Positions 36,588 through 47,594 of a stretch of 64,000 bases of DNA are shown here, in pieces. Made by a program: the position numbers and the translations under genes. A model generated the notes under the pieces. It searched no databases, was not told the DNA's origin, and worked only from the letters and a program-made list of their open reading frames with translations. The stretch is from Lentinula raphanica (Eukaryota > Basidiomycota > Agaricomycetes > Agaricales > Omphalotaceae), in assembly GCA_027919835.1 (NCBI GenBank), contig JANVFP010000001.1, positions 1,736,001 through 1,800,000 of the forward strand, in the 5' to 3' direction. Numbering within the stretch: the first letter of the stretch is position 1; every line of letters starts with the position of its first letter.

Positions 36588-39500
36588 CAGTAAAGCTTTT
36601 GTAAAAAACACTGATAAGTTATCGGGTACCTATTGCAAATAGTTGTGATAACCCGGAGGGGGTCCCGGAAATGGCCCCGGGGGGTGGTCATGCCTGTCAC
36701 CACCTGTCACATATGGCTTATATTTACTGTTTTGGGTAATTAATAATTATCCAGATATTAAATAAGCAGTACATTTTCAAAAAAACCCGAAAATTCATAA
36801 AAATTCATAAAAAACCTAAAATGGCCTGATTAGGTCAGATCAGGATATGTAAGCAAATGACCTCATATGATAAAAAATGATGTAGGGCCAATCTAGGTAC
36901 TAAAAATAGCCCAAAAAATCACTAAAAATGCAAAAAATATTTAGGGATGGTATAGAGCCTATTGCAGGCCCAGGCACATCAAAATTACCAAAAAAGGTAA
37001 AAATTGATCATGATCTCATCTTGTAGCAAAAAATCTGAAAAAAATCATAAAAATAGTCAAAAAATTCAGGGGTGCCTTGTTGGCCCTGAAAATGCAAAAT
37101 AAAAAAAAATACGCGACAAGTGTAAAAATTTTTATCACTCCAAATCATTCTAAATCCACTATACAGTCAGTATATATGATGTATATGCTATATTTAGCAT
37201 CCTAGTACCTTTATTGGGCTAAAAATAGAACTTGATCTCATCTGATAGCAAAAAATCTGAAAAAATCATTAAAAATACTCAAAAAATTCAGGGGTGCCTT
37301 ATTGGCCCTGAAAATGCAAAATAAAAAAATTTACACGATACAATTGAAAAACAACATCACTCCAAATCATACCAAATCCACTACACAGTCAGTATATATT
37401 ATGTATATACTATTTTTAGCACTTCTAGTACCCTCAATCACTTATATCACTCAAGAATCATACCAAACTGAATGATTTGGGGAGTAAATATATTGTACAT
37501 GATATTTTTAGCACACCTAGTACCCTTGATAACTTAGAACAATTTATATTACTCAATATGTTCAGTACACTTAGCACTTATCACACCTAACACACTAAAA
37601 CTCATAACAGTACTTATATGTATTATACTTAACACAGTTGACAATGAAAATATTTAAAACAGTGTTGTCAGTCACTATACTTAACACACTTAACAGTCAA
37701 AAAGTCGGAACAATGTTACTTTATATACATAACACTCATTGTTATACTATAACACACTTATAACAACGAGTTTTGGGCGCTTATGGGCGCTTATTTGGTG
37801 TTTTTGAGTCAAAAATCATTATAGCACACTCAATAATGTTTGTCTGGCCTCTATACTGTGTCAGGATGTTGTCTATATCATATTCTTCTAGATACAATTC
37901 AGAGAACTCGAAAATTCAACCTGTGGGGCTGCCTATATTGTGATCTTTTGAAATATAACAGTGTTTTATATAAATGTCAATGCATATGTCCATGTAATGC
38001 AAGTATACTGGTGGTGGTTCATGAGGGGATCACTCCCACAGTCTACTAGAAGTGTCTGAACATGGTTCAGATACTCACTATGACTATTGGACTCTGTGAT
38101 ATACATGTACATGTTTCATGTACACTATAGATGTCTACACTTACATGTAACAATAGATGTCATATTCAATGACCCCCATTACAGATCTCTTTGCTGTATC
38201 AAATAGGGTTAGCATAGAATAGGTTGTAGGATGACACTTCTCATGACCCAGTAGCAGTTTGACTTCATAACATGGGTGTATGCATTGACATTTACATAAA
38301 ACACTGTTATATCACAAAAGATCACAATATAGCCAGTCCCAAAAGCTGTAATCTTGAGTTCTCCGAGTTGTATCAGGTGTAGTATGATATAAACAACATC
38401 CTTACACAATATAGAGCCCACACAAAAATTATTGAGTGTGCTATTAATGAATTTCGACTCAAAAACACCAAATAAGCGCCCATAAGCGCCCAAAACTCGT
38501 TGTGATAAGTGTGTTATAGTATAACAATGAGTGTGTTATGTATATAAAGTAACATTGTTCCGACTTTTTGACTGTTAAGTGTGTTAAGTATAGTGACTGA
38601 TAATACTGTTTTGAGTATTTTCATTGTCAGCTGTGTTAAGTATAATACATATAAGTACTGTTATGAGTTTTCATGTGTGAGGTTTGATAAGTGTTAAGTG
38701 TACTGAACATATTGAGTAATATAAATTGTTCTGAGTCATTAAGGGTACTAGGTGTGCTAAAAATATCATGTACATTATATTTACTAAATGTTGTCAGTCT
38801 GATATGATTCTCAAGTGATATAAGCTATACTGAGTGATTGAAGGTACTAGAGGTGCTAAAAATAGTATATACATAATATATACTGACTGTGTAGTGGATT
38901 TGGTATGATTTGGAGTGATGTTGTTTTTCAATTGTATCATGTAAATTTTTTTATTTTGCATTTTCAGGGCCAATAAGGCACCCCTGAATTTTTGAGTATT
39001 TTTAATGATTTTTTCAGATTTTTTGCTATCAGATGAGATCAAGTTCTATTTTTAGCCCAATAAAGGTACTAGGATGCTAAATATAGCATATACATCATAT
39101 ATACTGACTGTATAGTGGATTTAGAATGATTTGGAGTGATAAAAATTTTTACACTTGTCGCGTATTTTTTTTATTTTGCATTTTCAGGGCCAACAAGGCA
39201 CCCCTGAATTTTTTGACTATTTTTAGGATTTTTTTCAGATTTTTTGCTACAAGATGAGATCATGATCAATTTTTACCTTTTTTGGTAATTTTGATGTGCC
39301 TGGGCCTGCAATAGGCTCTATACCATCCCTAAATATTTTTTGCATTTTTAGTGATTTCTTGGGCTATTTTTAGTACCTAGATTGACCCTACATTATTTTT
39401 ATCATATGAGGTCATTTGCTTACATATCCTGATCTGACCTAATCAGGCCATTTTAGGTTTTTTATGAATTTTTATGAATTTTCGGGTTTTTTTGAAAATG

Positions 39501-39692
39501 TACTGCTTATTTAATATCTGGATAATTATTAATTACCCAAAACAGTAAATATAAGCCATATGTGACAGGTGGTGACAGGCATGACCACCCCCGGGGCCAT
39601 TTCCGGGACCCCCTCCGGGTTATCACAACTATTTGCAATAGGTACCCGATAACTTATCGGTACTTTTTACAAAAGTTTTACAGTATCAGCTG
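36579..39692 (+). mobile_element. Fold-back element family 1, complete (3114 bp), between gag and protease
   Basis: Ends CACAGGATACAGTAAAGC and GTTTTACAGTATCAGCTG, with 7-bp repeat TCTCCAT (36572-36578, 39693-39699). It is inverted relative to the host gene: the acceptor side on the host strand reads TTTACTG|TATCC, lacking AG, so it should not be spliced from gypsy-2. Gag then ends with DTVKLL and a stop encoded by the element. Arms and core match the elements at 28148 and 41617. Confidence 0.92.
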
Positions 39693-41625
39693 TCTCCATG
39701 TCGTCGCTATCGGTTCCCTGTTCTTTAGACACATCCCAGGAAAGTTGAACTGAACCTTCTGATTGACCCAGGCATTCTACAAAATACAGTCGATCGGAGT
39801 CGTAAATATCTGCGTCGGAGATGTTAACATGAATCTTATTCAAGGATTTCAAAGTGGTCCATTGTCCGTAGTTTCGGCAATCCCTTGCAAAATGCATAGG
39901 GGAGCGGCAGACGTAGCACGTTTTCCCGTTCGGAGGAGGGACCTTACTTCTTACTGAATCGTCTCTCTCAAATCTGGATGGTGGTGAGTGGTTGGAGGCT
40001 CCCTGTGACGTAGTATTCCCTTTGTAGGGTTCCTTCCTACTATCCGCAGCTGCCACAGAGACCGCAAGGGTGGTTTCATCCTCCAAAACCTCATCGACGT
40101 CAGGACATTCTTCTATCTCAGTGATATACGCCTTGCGATTGAAATTCTTCCTCCTAAACGACGTGCTAGGGTCAAGCCTCTCCATTTCTTTAAAACGCTC
40201 CTCGGTCTTCCAGACCGTCACAAGAGTCAAGGACAACTGTTTTGCCTGAGCTTGTAGCTGGACCACGGTTGGGCAGTTACGTTCGTTGATGTGGGGCTCC
40301 CAGGAAGGAGGAGCGGTGCTCAGCAGTCGCGTAACGAAAAGGGGTTCGTCCTCAGGTTTGGAGTATGGATATAAAAAGGTAGCGTAGTGATTCCGTCTCT
40401 GGATAAAAGCAAGGGGTGATTCGCTCTTATGTTCACTCGAACGGAACCTGATCGAGTCAAACTCAAGCGTTCTTTCCGCGAGCCAGCTTTTATCGATGAA
40501 GTGTGCCCTAATGCACTCGTCGACTCTCCACCATGAACCGTTGAGAAAACTCCTCTCGCTCTGAGGGATAGTGAGCCACCAACTCCTTGCAGTACCCTTG
40601 AGGTAGTCGGGAGCCCATATGCCCAGACCTCTAGCAAGAAGCTCAGACCGAGATGCAAGCTCGTACATCCGGATCAGATAATCAATGAGAGTTTTCCCAT
40701 TTCCGTCCCAGGAAGGTAAGTCACTCATTTGAATCTTATTGTTCAGCTGCCAGGCTAATGGGTCGTATCTTGGGTCTGGAGGTTGCAAGGGAATGGGGAG
40801 GTTGGCTGTCCCGTTTCCTCCTGGACCACCAGGACCACCGGGACCGCCTGAACCACCGTAGCGTCGGGGATCTCCCCATTCGGGAAGGCTTGGGTTATTC
40901 AGCGGGTGAGGGGGGCGTCCAGGGTCTCCTGGGCCACCAGGGCCCCCCGGACCATTCGGACCTCCTGGACCTCCTGGACCTCCTGGCCCTCCAGGTCCAC
41001 CTGTACCGCCTGTACCTCCAGGACCATTCGAGCCCCCCATACCGTTGGGATCGTTAGGGTCGGTATATCCTTGACCCCATCCTCCATTTGGCGGCGCGGT
41101 CGTATCTGTCCGTCCCTTAGTCGCGTAGAGTGGAATCAGACCCGGCGTCTGATGATAGGTATCACCATAGAGTGTCCTATTCTTGGATTTCCAGGCGTTA
41201 GCGGTTAGCGGGGGTTGAGCGACCTGAGTTGCTGAGGCTACACCATGTAACCAAGGGGTAGGGATCGAAGTGCGTTGAGAATGGTTCCAGTCTCGTATCG
41301 TCATGCCTTCGTTCTCTGGTAGGATTACCAAGGGATCGGCAGCCTCATTCATCAATGACTCGATACCCGGAAGTTTCTTCACCGGGTGATTCCTCGAAAT
41401 GGCCGATAAAGACGCTGGCATTGCGGAAGAAGATACTTCCTGGTCACCAAAAGTTACGTGATGAGCGACGCTGGAGTTCCCGTGCTTCGGAGCACCGAGA
41501 ACAGGAAGGCGATCGTACGTCTGGTTACCGAGCGTCTCATGATATATAACTGAGGATGGTAGAGCCTGTCTGGCTGAAGAAGATGAGTCTCTGGGTACGC
41601 CGGGATCGTCTCTGTGCAGCTGATA
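39693..41625 (-). CDS. Gypsy-2 gag, capsid and zinc-knuckle part
   Basis: Open upstream to the edge of the fold-back element (YQLHRDDPGVPRDSSSASQ) and therefore joinable to the N-terminal gag part. A glycine/proline-rich tract of GGPGGPGG type spans about 40770-41045. The capsid-like region includes MYELASRSELLARGLGIWAP and RSWWLTIPQSERSFLNGSWW. The nucleocapsid zinc knuckle is CYVCRSPMHFARDC (CX2CX4HX4C) near 39890-39930. The collagen-like glycine tract is unusual for gag and may act as a flexible linker. Confidence 0.9.
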
Positions 41626-44185
41626 CTGTAAAACTTTTGTAAAAAGTACTGATAAGTTATCGGGTACCTATTGCAAATAGTTGTGATAACCCGGAGGGGG
41701 TCCCGGAAATGGCCCCGGGGGGTGGTCATGCCTGTCACCACCTGTCACATATGGCTTATATTTACTGTTTTGGGTAATTAATAATCATCCAGATATTAAA
41801 TAAGCAGTACATTTTCAAAAAAACCCGAAAATTCATAAAAATTCATAAAAAACCTAAAATGGCCTGATTAGGTCAGATCAGGATATGTAAGCAAATGACC
41901 TCATATGATAAAAAATGATGTAGGGCCAATCTAGGTACTAAAAATAACCCAAAAAATCACTAAAAATGCAAAAAATATTTAGGGATGGTATAGAGCCTAT
42001 TGCAGGCCCAGGCACATCAAAATTACCAAAAAAGGTAAAAATTGATCATGATCTCATCTTGTAGCAAAAAATCTGAAAAAAAATCCTAAAAATAGTCAAA
42101 AAATTCAGGGGTGCCTTGTTGGCCCTGAAAATGCAAAATAAAAAAAAATACGCGACAAGTGTAAAAATTTTCATCACTCCAAATCATTCTAAATCCACTA
42201 TACAGTCAGTATATATGATGTATATGCTATATTTAGCATCCTAGTACCTTTATTGGGCTAAAAATAGAACTTGATCTCATCTGATAGCAAAAAATCTGAA
42301 AAAATCATAAAAAATACTCAAAAAATTCAGGGGTGCCTTATTGGCCCTGAAAATGCAAAATAAAAAAATTTACACGACACAATTGAAAAACAACATCACT
42401 CCAAATCATACCAAATCCACTACACAGTCAGTATATATCATGTATATACTATTTATAGCACCCCTAGTACCCTCAATCACTTATATCACTCAAGAATCAT
42501 ACCAAACTGAATGATTTGGGGAGTAAATATATTGTACATGATATTTTTAGCACACCTAGTACCCTTGATAACTTAGAACAATTTATATTACTCAATATGT
42601 TCAGTACACTTAGCACTTATCACACCTAACACACTAAAACTCATAACAGTACTTATATGTATTATACTTAACACAGTTAACAATGAAAATACTTAAAACA
42701 GTGTTGTCAGTCACTATACTTAACACACTTAACAGTCAAAAAGTCGGAACAATGTTACTTTATATACATAACACTCATTGTTATACTATAACACACTTAT
42801 AACAACGAGTTTCGGGCGCTTATGGGCGCTTATTTGGGGTTTTTGAGTCGAAATTCATTAATAGCACACTCAATAATTTTTGTGTGGGCTCTATATTTTG
42901 TAAGGATGTTGTTTATATCATACTACACTTGATACAACTCGGAGAACTCAAGATTACAGCTTTTGGGACTGGCTATATTGTGATCTTTTGTGATATAACA
43001 GTGTTTTAGGTAAATGTCAATGCATACACCCATGTTATGAAGTCAAACTGCTACTGGGTCATGAGAAGAGTCATCCTACAACCTATTCTATGCTAACCCT
43101 ATGTGATGCAGCAAAGAGATCTGTAATGGGGGTCATTGAATATGACATCTATTGTTACATGTAAGTGTAGACATCTATAGTGTACATGAAAAGTGTACTG
43201 AACATATTGAGTAATATAAATTGTTCTAAGTTATCAAGGGTACTAGGTGTGCTAAAAATATCATGTACAATATATTTACTCCCCAAATTATTCAGTTTGG
43301 TATGATTCTTGAGTGATATAAGTGATTGAGGGTACTAGGGGTGCTATAAATAGTATATACATGATATATACTGACTGTGTAGTGGATTTGGTATGATTTG
43401 GAGTGATGTTGTTTTTCAATTGTGTCGTGTAAATTTTTTTATTTTGCATTTTCAGGGCCAATAAGGCACCCCTGAATTTTTTGAGTATTTTTTTATGATT
43501 TTTTCAGATTTTTTGCTATCAGATGAGATCAAGTTCTATTTTTAGCCCAATAAAGGTACTAGGATGCTAAATATAGCATATACATCATATATACTGACTG
43601 TATAGTGGATTTAGAATGATTTGGAGTGATGAAAATTTTTACACTTGTCGCGTATTTTTTTTTATTTTGCATTTTCAGGGCCAACAAGGCACCCCTGAAT
43701 TTTTTGACTATTTTTAGGATTTTTTTCAGATTTTTTGCTACAAGATGAGATCATGATCAATTTTTACCTTTTTTGGTAATTTTGATGTGCCTGGGCCTGC
43801 AATAGGCTCTATACCATCCCTAAATATTTTTTGCATTTTTAGTGATTTTTTGGGCTATTTTTAGTACCTAGATTGGCCCTACATCATTTTTTATCATATG
43901 AGGTCATTTGCTTACATATCCTGATCTGACCTAATCAGGCCATTTTAGGTTTTTTATGAATTTTTATGAATTTTCGGGTTTTTTTGAAAATGTACTGCTT
44001 ATTTAATATCTGGATGATTATTAATTACCCAAAACAGTAAATATAAGCCATATGTGACAGGTGGTGACAGGCATGACCACCCCCCGGGGCCATTTCCGGG
44101 ACCCCCTCCAGGTTATCACAACTATTTGCAATAGGTACCCAATAACTTATCAGTGTTTTTTACAAAAGCTTTACTGTATCCTGTG
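41617..44185 (-). mobile_element. Fold-back element family 1 (2569 bp), inside gag, core inverted
   Basis: Ends CAGCTGATACTGTAAAAC and GCTTTACTGTATCCTGTG, with 7-bp repeat CTCTGTG (41610-41616, 44186-44192). In the host sense the donor is ACA|GTAAAGC at 44174 and the acceptor TTTTACAG|TATCAG at 41626. Both are phase 0, so a 2549-nt intron would restore gag. It is about 545 bp shorter than its relatives, and the core (GGGGGTCATTGAATATGACAT) lies in reverse orientation. This points to recombination between the arms. Confidence 0.92.
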
Positions 44186-45611
44186 CTCTGTGAGAGAGAA
44201 AACTCGACGGGAAGGGGTGATGAGAGGGTCGGTATATGACCTGCGGAACCGGTTGCGAGGGGTTCTCGAATCGCTCGAAGATAACTTGCGGCGTTAGGTT
44301 TGCACGAATCGCTGCCTTCGCATATTCAGGTCTCATCAAAAGCTTTCCCAATTCTACCGGTCCCGAGTCCTGGCCGAATTGGTCTCGCACCTCCGATACG
44401 GTAGAAAAGGCCGTCCCACCTGCTTCGGAGTTGCTCTCACTATCGGTATGTAGGATGCCCAACTCGAACTTGATCAACCGAAACAGATCGTTCACGCGAG
44501 TGTAGGCTTGTCTTCCTCTGATCTTCAGGCCCTCCACCGCCGCAATCAGGATGTCAAGGTCCTTCGGCCCTTCCAGCATCTGTACGAAACGGAATTTAGG
44601 GTCGAGGATGAAGTATTGTTTGATCAATGGATCCCGGAACTTTTCTAAGGCCCGTAAAACCTGGTTGAGTCCCAAAGCGGCGTGAGTCAAAGAGTTGAGA
44701 TGGGGACGAGACAGAGCCCAGTTCGCCTGGGAGGTCGGATCCTTGCGGCCGCCCACCTTCTCGAAGTCTGATTCCGTGATGGAGAGTTCGGGTAGCTTCG
44801 CCGCGAAGTCGCGCAAACACTCATACATCCCAAATGGAAATTCGGTGATGGTGGGGTAAGTCCAACGTATTACAGCGTCTCTCAACATGTCAGTACTCTC
44901 CAGATCGTGCCCGGGAATCAAACCTCCACTTTCGACTCCAAACGGTTTAAGGGGATCGTCGTCGGAATCTAAGGGATTAAAAACGGGGTGTAGCTTCAAG
45001 CACGAAGCGCTAAGGGGTTCATCCCTTGCCGTCACGAACGATCTCTCCGAGAGTATACGAGGGTATAGATCCAGGCTTTCATTTGACGCTATCGTTTCGC
45101 TTCGTTGTCTAGTGGCCGATGGAATTGGATCATTCTGAACACCTTTCCCTTTATCCTGTAGCCCTTGAGTCAGCGTGGATACTGAAGAGAGAGGCGATAG
45201 AGAGGGATCGTCTTCCGCGGAGGCGTGCTTTGAAGCACCGCCTTCACTAGGTTCGACGTCAGCGGCCTGCGTTATCGTCATACGAGATTGCTTCTGAGGA
45301 GACGGAGATGGGGATGATGGGGAGGACAGAGACTTCAATCGAGCGGATCGAGACCCCGCCGGAGGGTTTGGGTTTAGTATCTTGGCAAAATTCCTCGACT
45401 GAGCTCTTGTCCTTACGACGGCATCTGTCGTCAAATCTATTTCGTCTTTCTGAACTCTTGAACCTCCAGGTGTCATCGAACTAGGAGGAGGGGCAGGTCG
45501 AGGTCCTAGTCCAATGCCTGTGTCCAGTTTCTGTGTATTCTTCTTCATGAGAGTCATGAGAATGGGTTTGAGAAAAGAGTGATTTCTTGAATAAAGCCTC
45601 TTGCGTCCCAC
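44175..45611 (-). CDS. Gypsy-2 gag, N-terminal part
   Basis: Starts at 45611 (MGRKRLYSRNHSFLKP), 470 nt after the LTR. A Ser/Pro-rich basic N-terminal region carries one hairpin repeat (translated GGASKHAS). A structured part follows (YECLRDFAAKLPELSITESD, LTHAALGLNQVLRALEKFRD, FRLIKFELGIL). It then runs into the fold-back element, ending HRAQDTVKLL-stop if unspliced. Identified as gag by position and continuity rather than by a clear domain. Confidence 0.8.
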
Positions 45612-45854
45612 GAGGATGAGGCATGCCAGATTCTTAACATATCATGTTGGTAGTAATCTTAACTGGGAGAGCAGACATTGAATAGATGATTATTTGAACT
45701 CCAGAGATGGTTGACGTGTTGCCTCGAATGATATCATATGAGAGGAACCTCGGGCCTTGGATTAGACACATCTACCTCTTTGGATGGCTCATTACACAGA
45801 TAATATAGATGGAAGAAGGGCGAGTCTCATAGTCGGGAAATCGACTTCAGGCGT

Positions 45855-45985
45855 GCTTCAATAGCACCACTCCGAAGGAGTGTGCTTCAATAGCACCGCC
45901 TGAGGAGGACGTGCTTCGGTAGCACCACCTGAAGAGAGCGTGTCTAAACGGCAACGCGCTCGACAGGCGTGCTTCAACAGCACCG
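45855..45985 (-). repeat. Cluster of hairpin repeats in the gypsy-2 leader
   Basis: Four GTGCTTC(A/G)NTAGCACC-type units within 130 bp, each able to form a 5-bp stem (GTGCT/AGCAC). About nine more occur elsewhere in gypsy-2: about 27729, 27806, 27849, 32789, 32939, 36450, 36491, 41481 and 45222. They are absent from the nested elements. Their density in the untranslated leader suggests a binding site or RNA structure. Confidence 0.85.
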
Positions 45986-46068
45986 TCCAAGACGAATGTA
46001 CTAGTACTGTCCGCCTATCCATATCCCTTTCATAACTCTTAGTAGAGGATTCCTGCACGGAAATCCGC

Positions 46069-46081
46069 GGTACCCCCACCA
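46069..46081 (-). promoter_or_regulatory. Putative tRNA primer-binding site of gypsy-2
   Basis: TGGTGGGGGTACC begins one base after the 5' LTR end (..CTTCACA), the normal place for the minus-strand primer site, and starts with the TGG complementary to the tRNA CCA end. The tRNA was not identified. Confidence 0.6.
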
Positions 46082-46082
46082 T

Positions 46083-46280
46083 TGTGAAGACCATGTTCGC
46101 GGGATCGTGAATTCCTAGTGCCGGAATGGAAGAAGAGTCGAGAGGGATGAGGTTGAAATGTTGAGGTTTGTATCCCTAACCTAAAGGGTCGAGTGTCCCG
46201 TCGAATGGGGACCTGTGACTCTGGTCTTGAGGGAATGTCACCCTATCCAGGGAGGCAGATATGGATGCCTAGCCGTAGAG
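46083..46280 (-). repeat. Gypsy-2 5' LTR, truncated
   Basis: Identical by eye to 24933-25130 over 198 bp. The remaining 135 bp of the LTR are missing, replaced by a family-1 end. Confidence 0.92.
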
Positions 46281-46315
46281 CCTTGTTTTTTACAAAAGCT
46301 TCACTGTATCCTGTG
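46281..46315. mobile_element. Right-end remnant of family-1 fold-back element
   Basis: TTTTTTACAAAAGCTTCACTG then TATCCTGTG matches the last 35 bp of family 1. It is probably the far side of the copy starting at 24662, split by gypsy-2 with loss of sequence at the junction. Confidence 0.75.
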
Positions 46316-46516
46316 CTCAACAAACTCATCAACGCACTCAACACCCCAAAGCAACTTCTATTATCAAGCTCATGCTCAACTCAAGGCTGAGTGCTGAGAG
46401 AACAGCTTCTTTGCATTTCAACAAAGTTCGATGGGGGATATATGTACTTGGAGGAGATCTCTTCGAATTCAAATTGGACGATGCCGAGATCTGGGAGGAG
46501 ACGCTCATGTCTATCT

Positions 46517-46550
<34 letters not shown>

Positions 46551-47594
46551 TCTGCTCCACGCTTTGGTCAAAACAGAGTCTGGGTCTCAGACTCGAGACA
46601 GTCTTACACTAGACTCTCCTGAGGTATTGTACCGGTGGTTCACACAACAAGTTGCACGCAACCTTCTCGTCGTATTCACTAAGAATCCTCCAGCAAACAG
46701 TCTTGCATCCAGGGCTGCAACCTTGCCTGCCTTATTCAACAGTTGTGTTCTTGATTGGTTCCGCAATTGGTCTGACCAAGCATTCTATCAGGTTGGAACG
46801 GAATTCAACCAATCTCTCGAACTGTGCAGGGTATCATTCATCGCAAAGACTTCATTCAGCGCATCGTCAATTTCGACACCACTAGTCAGATGACGAAAGG
46901 CCTTCATGATCTGATGAAGAGAGATTTCCTCAGCCAACCTTCTTATAACTTCGAGACTGTGAATCGTGCAAGTAAAGCCTGCGGACCGTTGGTCAAATGG
47001 GCGTTAGCACAGATCAAATTTTCGGAGATCCTGGATCCAGTAGAGCCCCTGCGTAAAGAGGTCCTCTCTCTCGAACAACAGGCTGAAACAACCGACAAGC
47101 AGGCCTTGCGCATTCAAAGTAAAGTCAATCGCAGCATGAAGTCATTACCCACTGATCATTGATCCTACCGGCCAAGCGACTACTTTCCTTATGAACGAGT
47201 ACAAGGATCGGAAGATCACCGTCACAAGCTTCTTAGATGAGGCATTCTTCAAAGTTTTAGAAAGTGCTCTCCGGTTTGGAAACCCCCTTCTTATCCAGGA
47301 TGTGGAGCAACTGGATCCTATACATAACACCGTTTTGAACAAGGAAATTCGGCGAACCCAAGGATGTGTTTTGATACGCCTTGGAAGCCAGGACATTGAC
47401 TTTTCTCCTTTGTTCACTATGTTCCTTTCTACTGGAGACCCCTCCATGGAATTCTCCCCCGATATCTGCAGTCGGGTCACATTTGTCAACTTCACTATGA
47501 CCCGCAGCAGTCTTCAAAGCCAGTCTCTTGATCAGGTCCTGAAGGTGGAGCGACCTGACACAGAACGCAAATGATGCATGGATCTCATGAAAAT
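46316..47594 (+). pseudogene. Cytoplasmic dynein heavy-chain fragment with two internal deletions
   Basis: Segments closely resemble the motor part of dynein heavy chain, the ~500 kDa microtubule motor. They are RWFTQQVARNLLVVFTKNPP..PALFNSCVLDWFRNWSDQAF (46645-46800), then IVNFDTTSQMTKGLHDLMKR..VNRASKACGPLVKWALAQI (46860-47020), then [55 protein letters not shown] (47150-47560). Sequence expected between these blocks (stalk and neighbouring AAA regions) is absent. The first junction is near 46828 and the second near 47148, so these are fusions, not introns. A CT run (46510-46548) and a TGA at 47571-47573 (before CMDLMK) are further damage. A family-2 fold-back element begins inside coding sequence at 47595. 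No intact dynein gene is in the window. Confidence 0.88.

Larger units (their letters stand above)
24933..46280 (-). mobile_element. Gypsy-2: chromodomain Ty3/gypsy retrotransposon with nested insertions
   Basis: Order on the minus strand: truncated 5' LTR, primer-binding site, gag, protease, reverse transcriptase-RNase H, integrase, chromodomain, a third ORF, polypurine run, 3' LTR. Total 21.3 kb, about 12.2 kb without three fold-back insertions (28148-31260, 36579-39692, 41617-44185) and a MITE (34736-35059). Removing each nested element and one target duplication restores a continuous frame. The 198 bp of shared LTR look identical by eye, implying a recent arrival at this site. Confidence 0.9.

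Noticed and set aside
36579..36611. MFFTKALLYPVM as a genuine new N terminus of the protease ORF
   Set aside because: It is simply the family-1 end in an open frame; no promoter or start context supports it.
36572..39699. 8-bp (G + 7) target duplication, suggesting hAT for the fold-back elements
   Set aside because: The extra G matches in several copies but not at 41610/44186 or 50293/50885; 7 bp with symmetric CA..TG ends fits all six.
46505..46550. CT run as a polypyrimidine tract of a real intron in the dynein fragment
   Set aside because: No donor/acceptor pair fits the flanking dynein segments; it looks like a simple repeat in a pseudogene.
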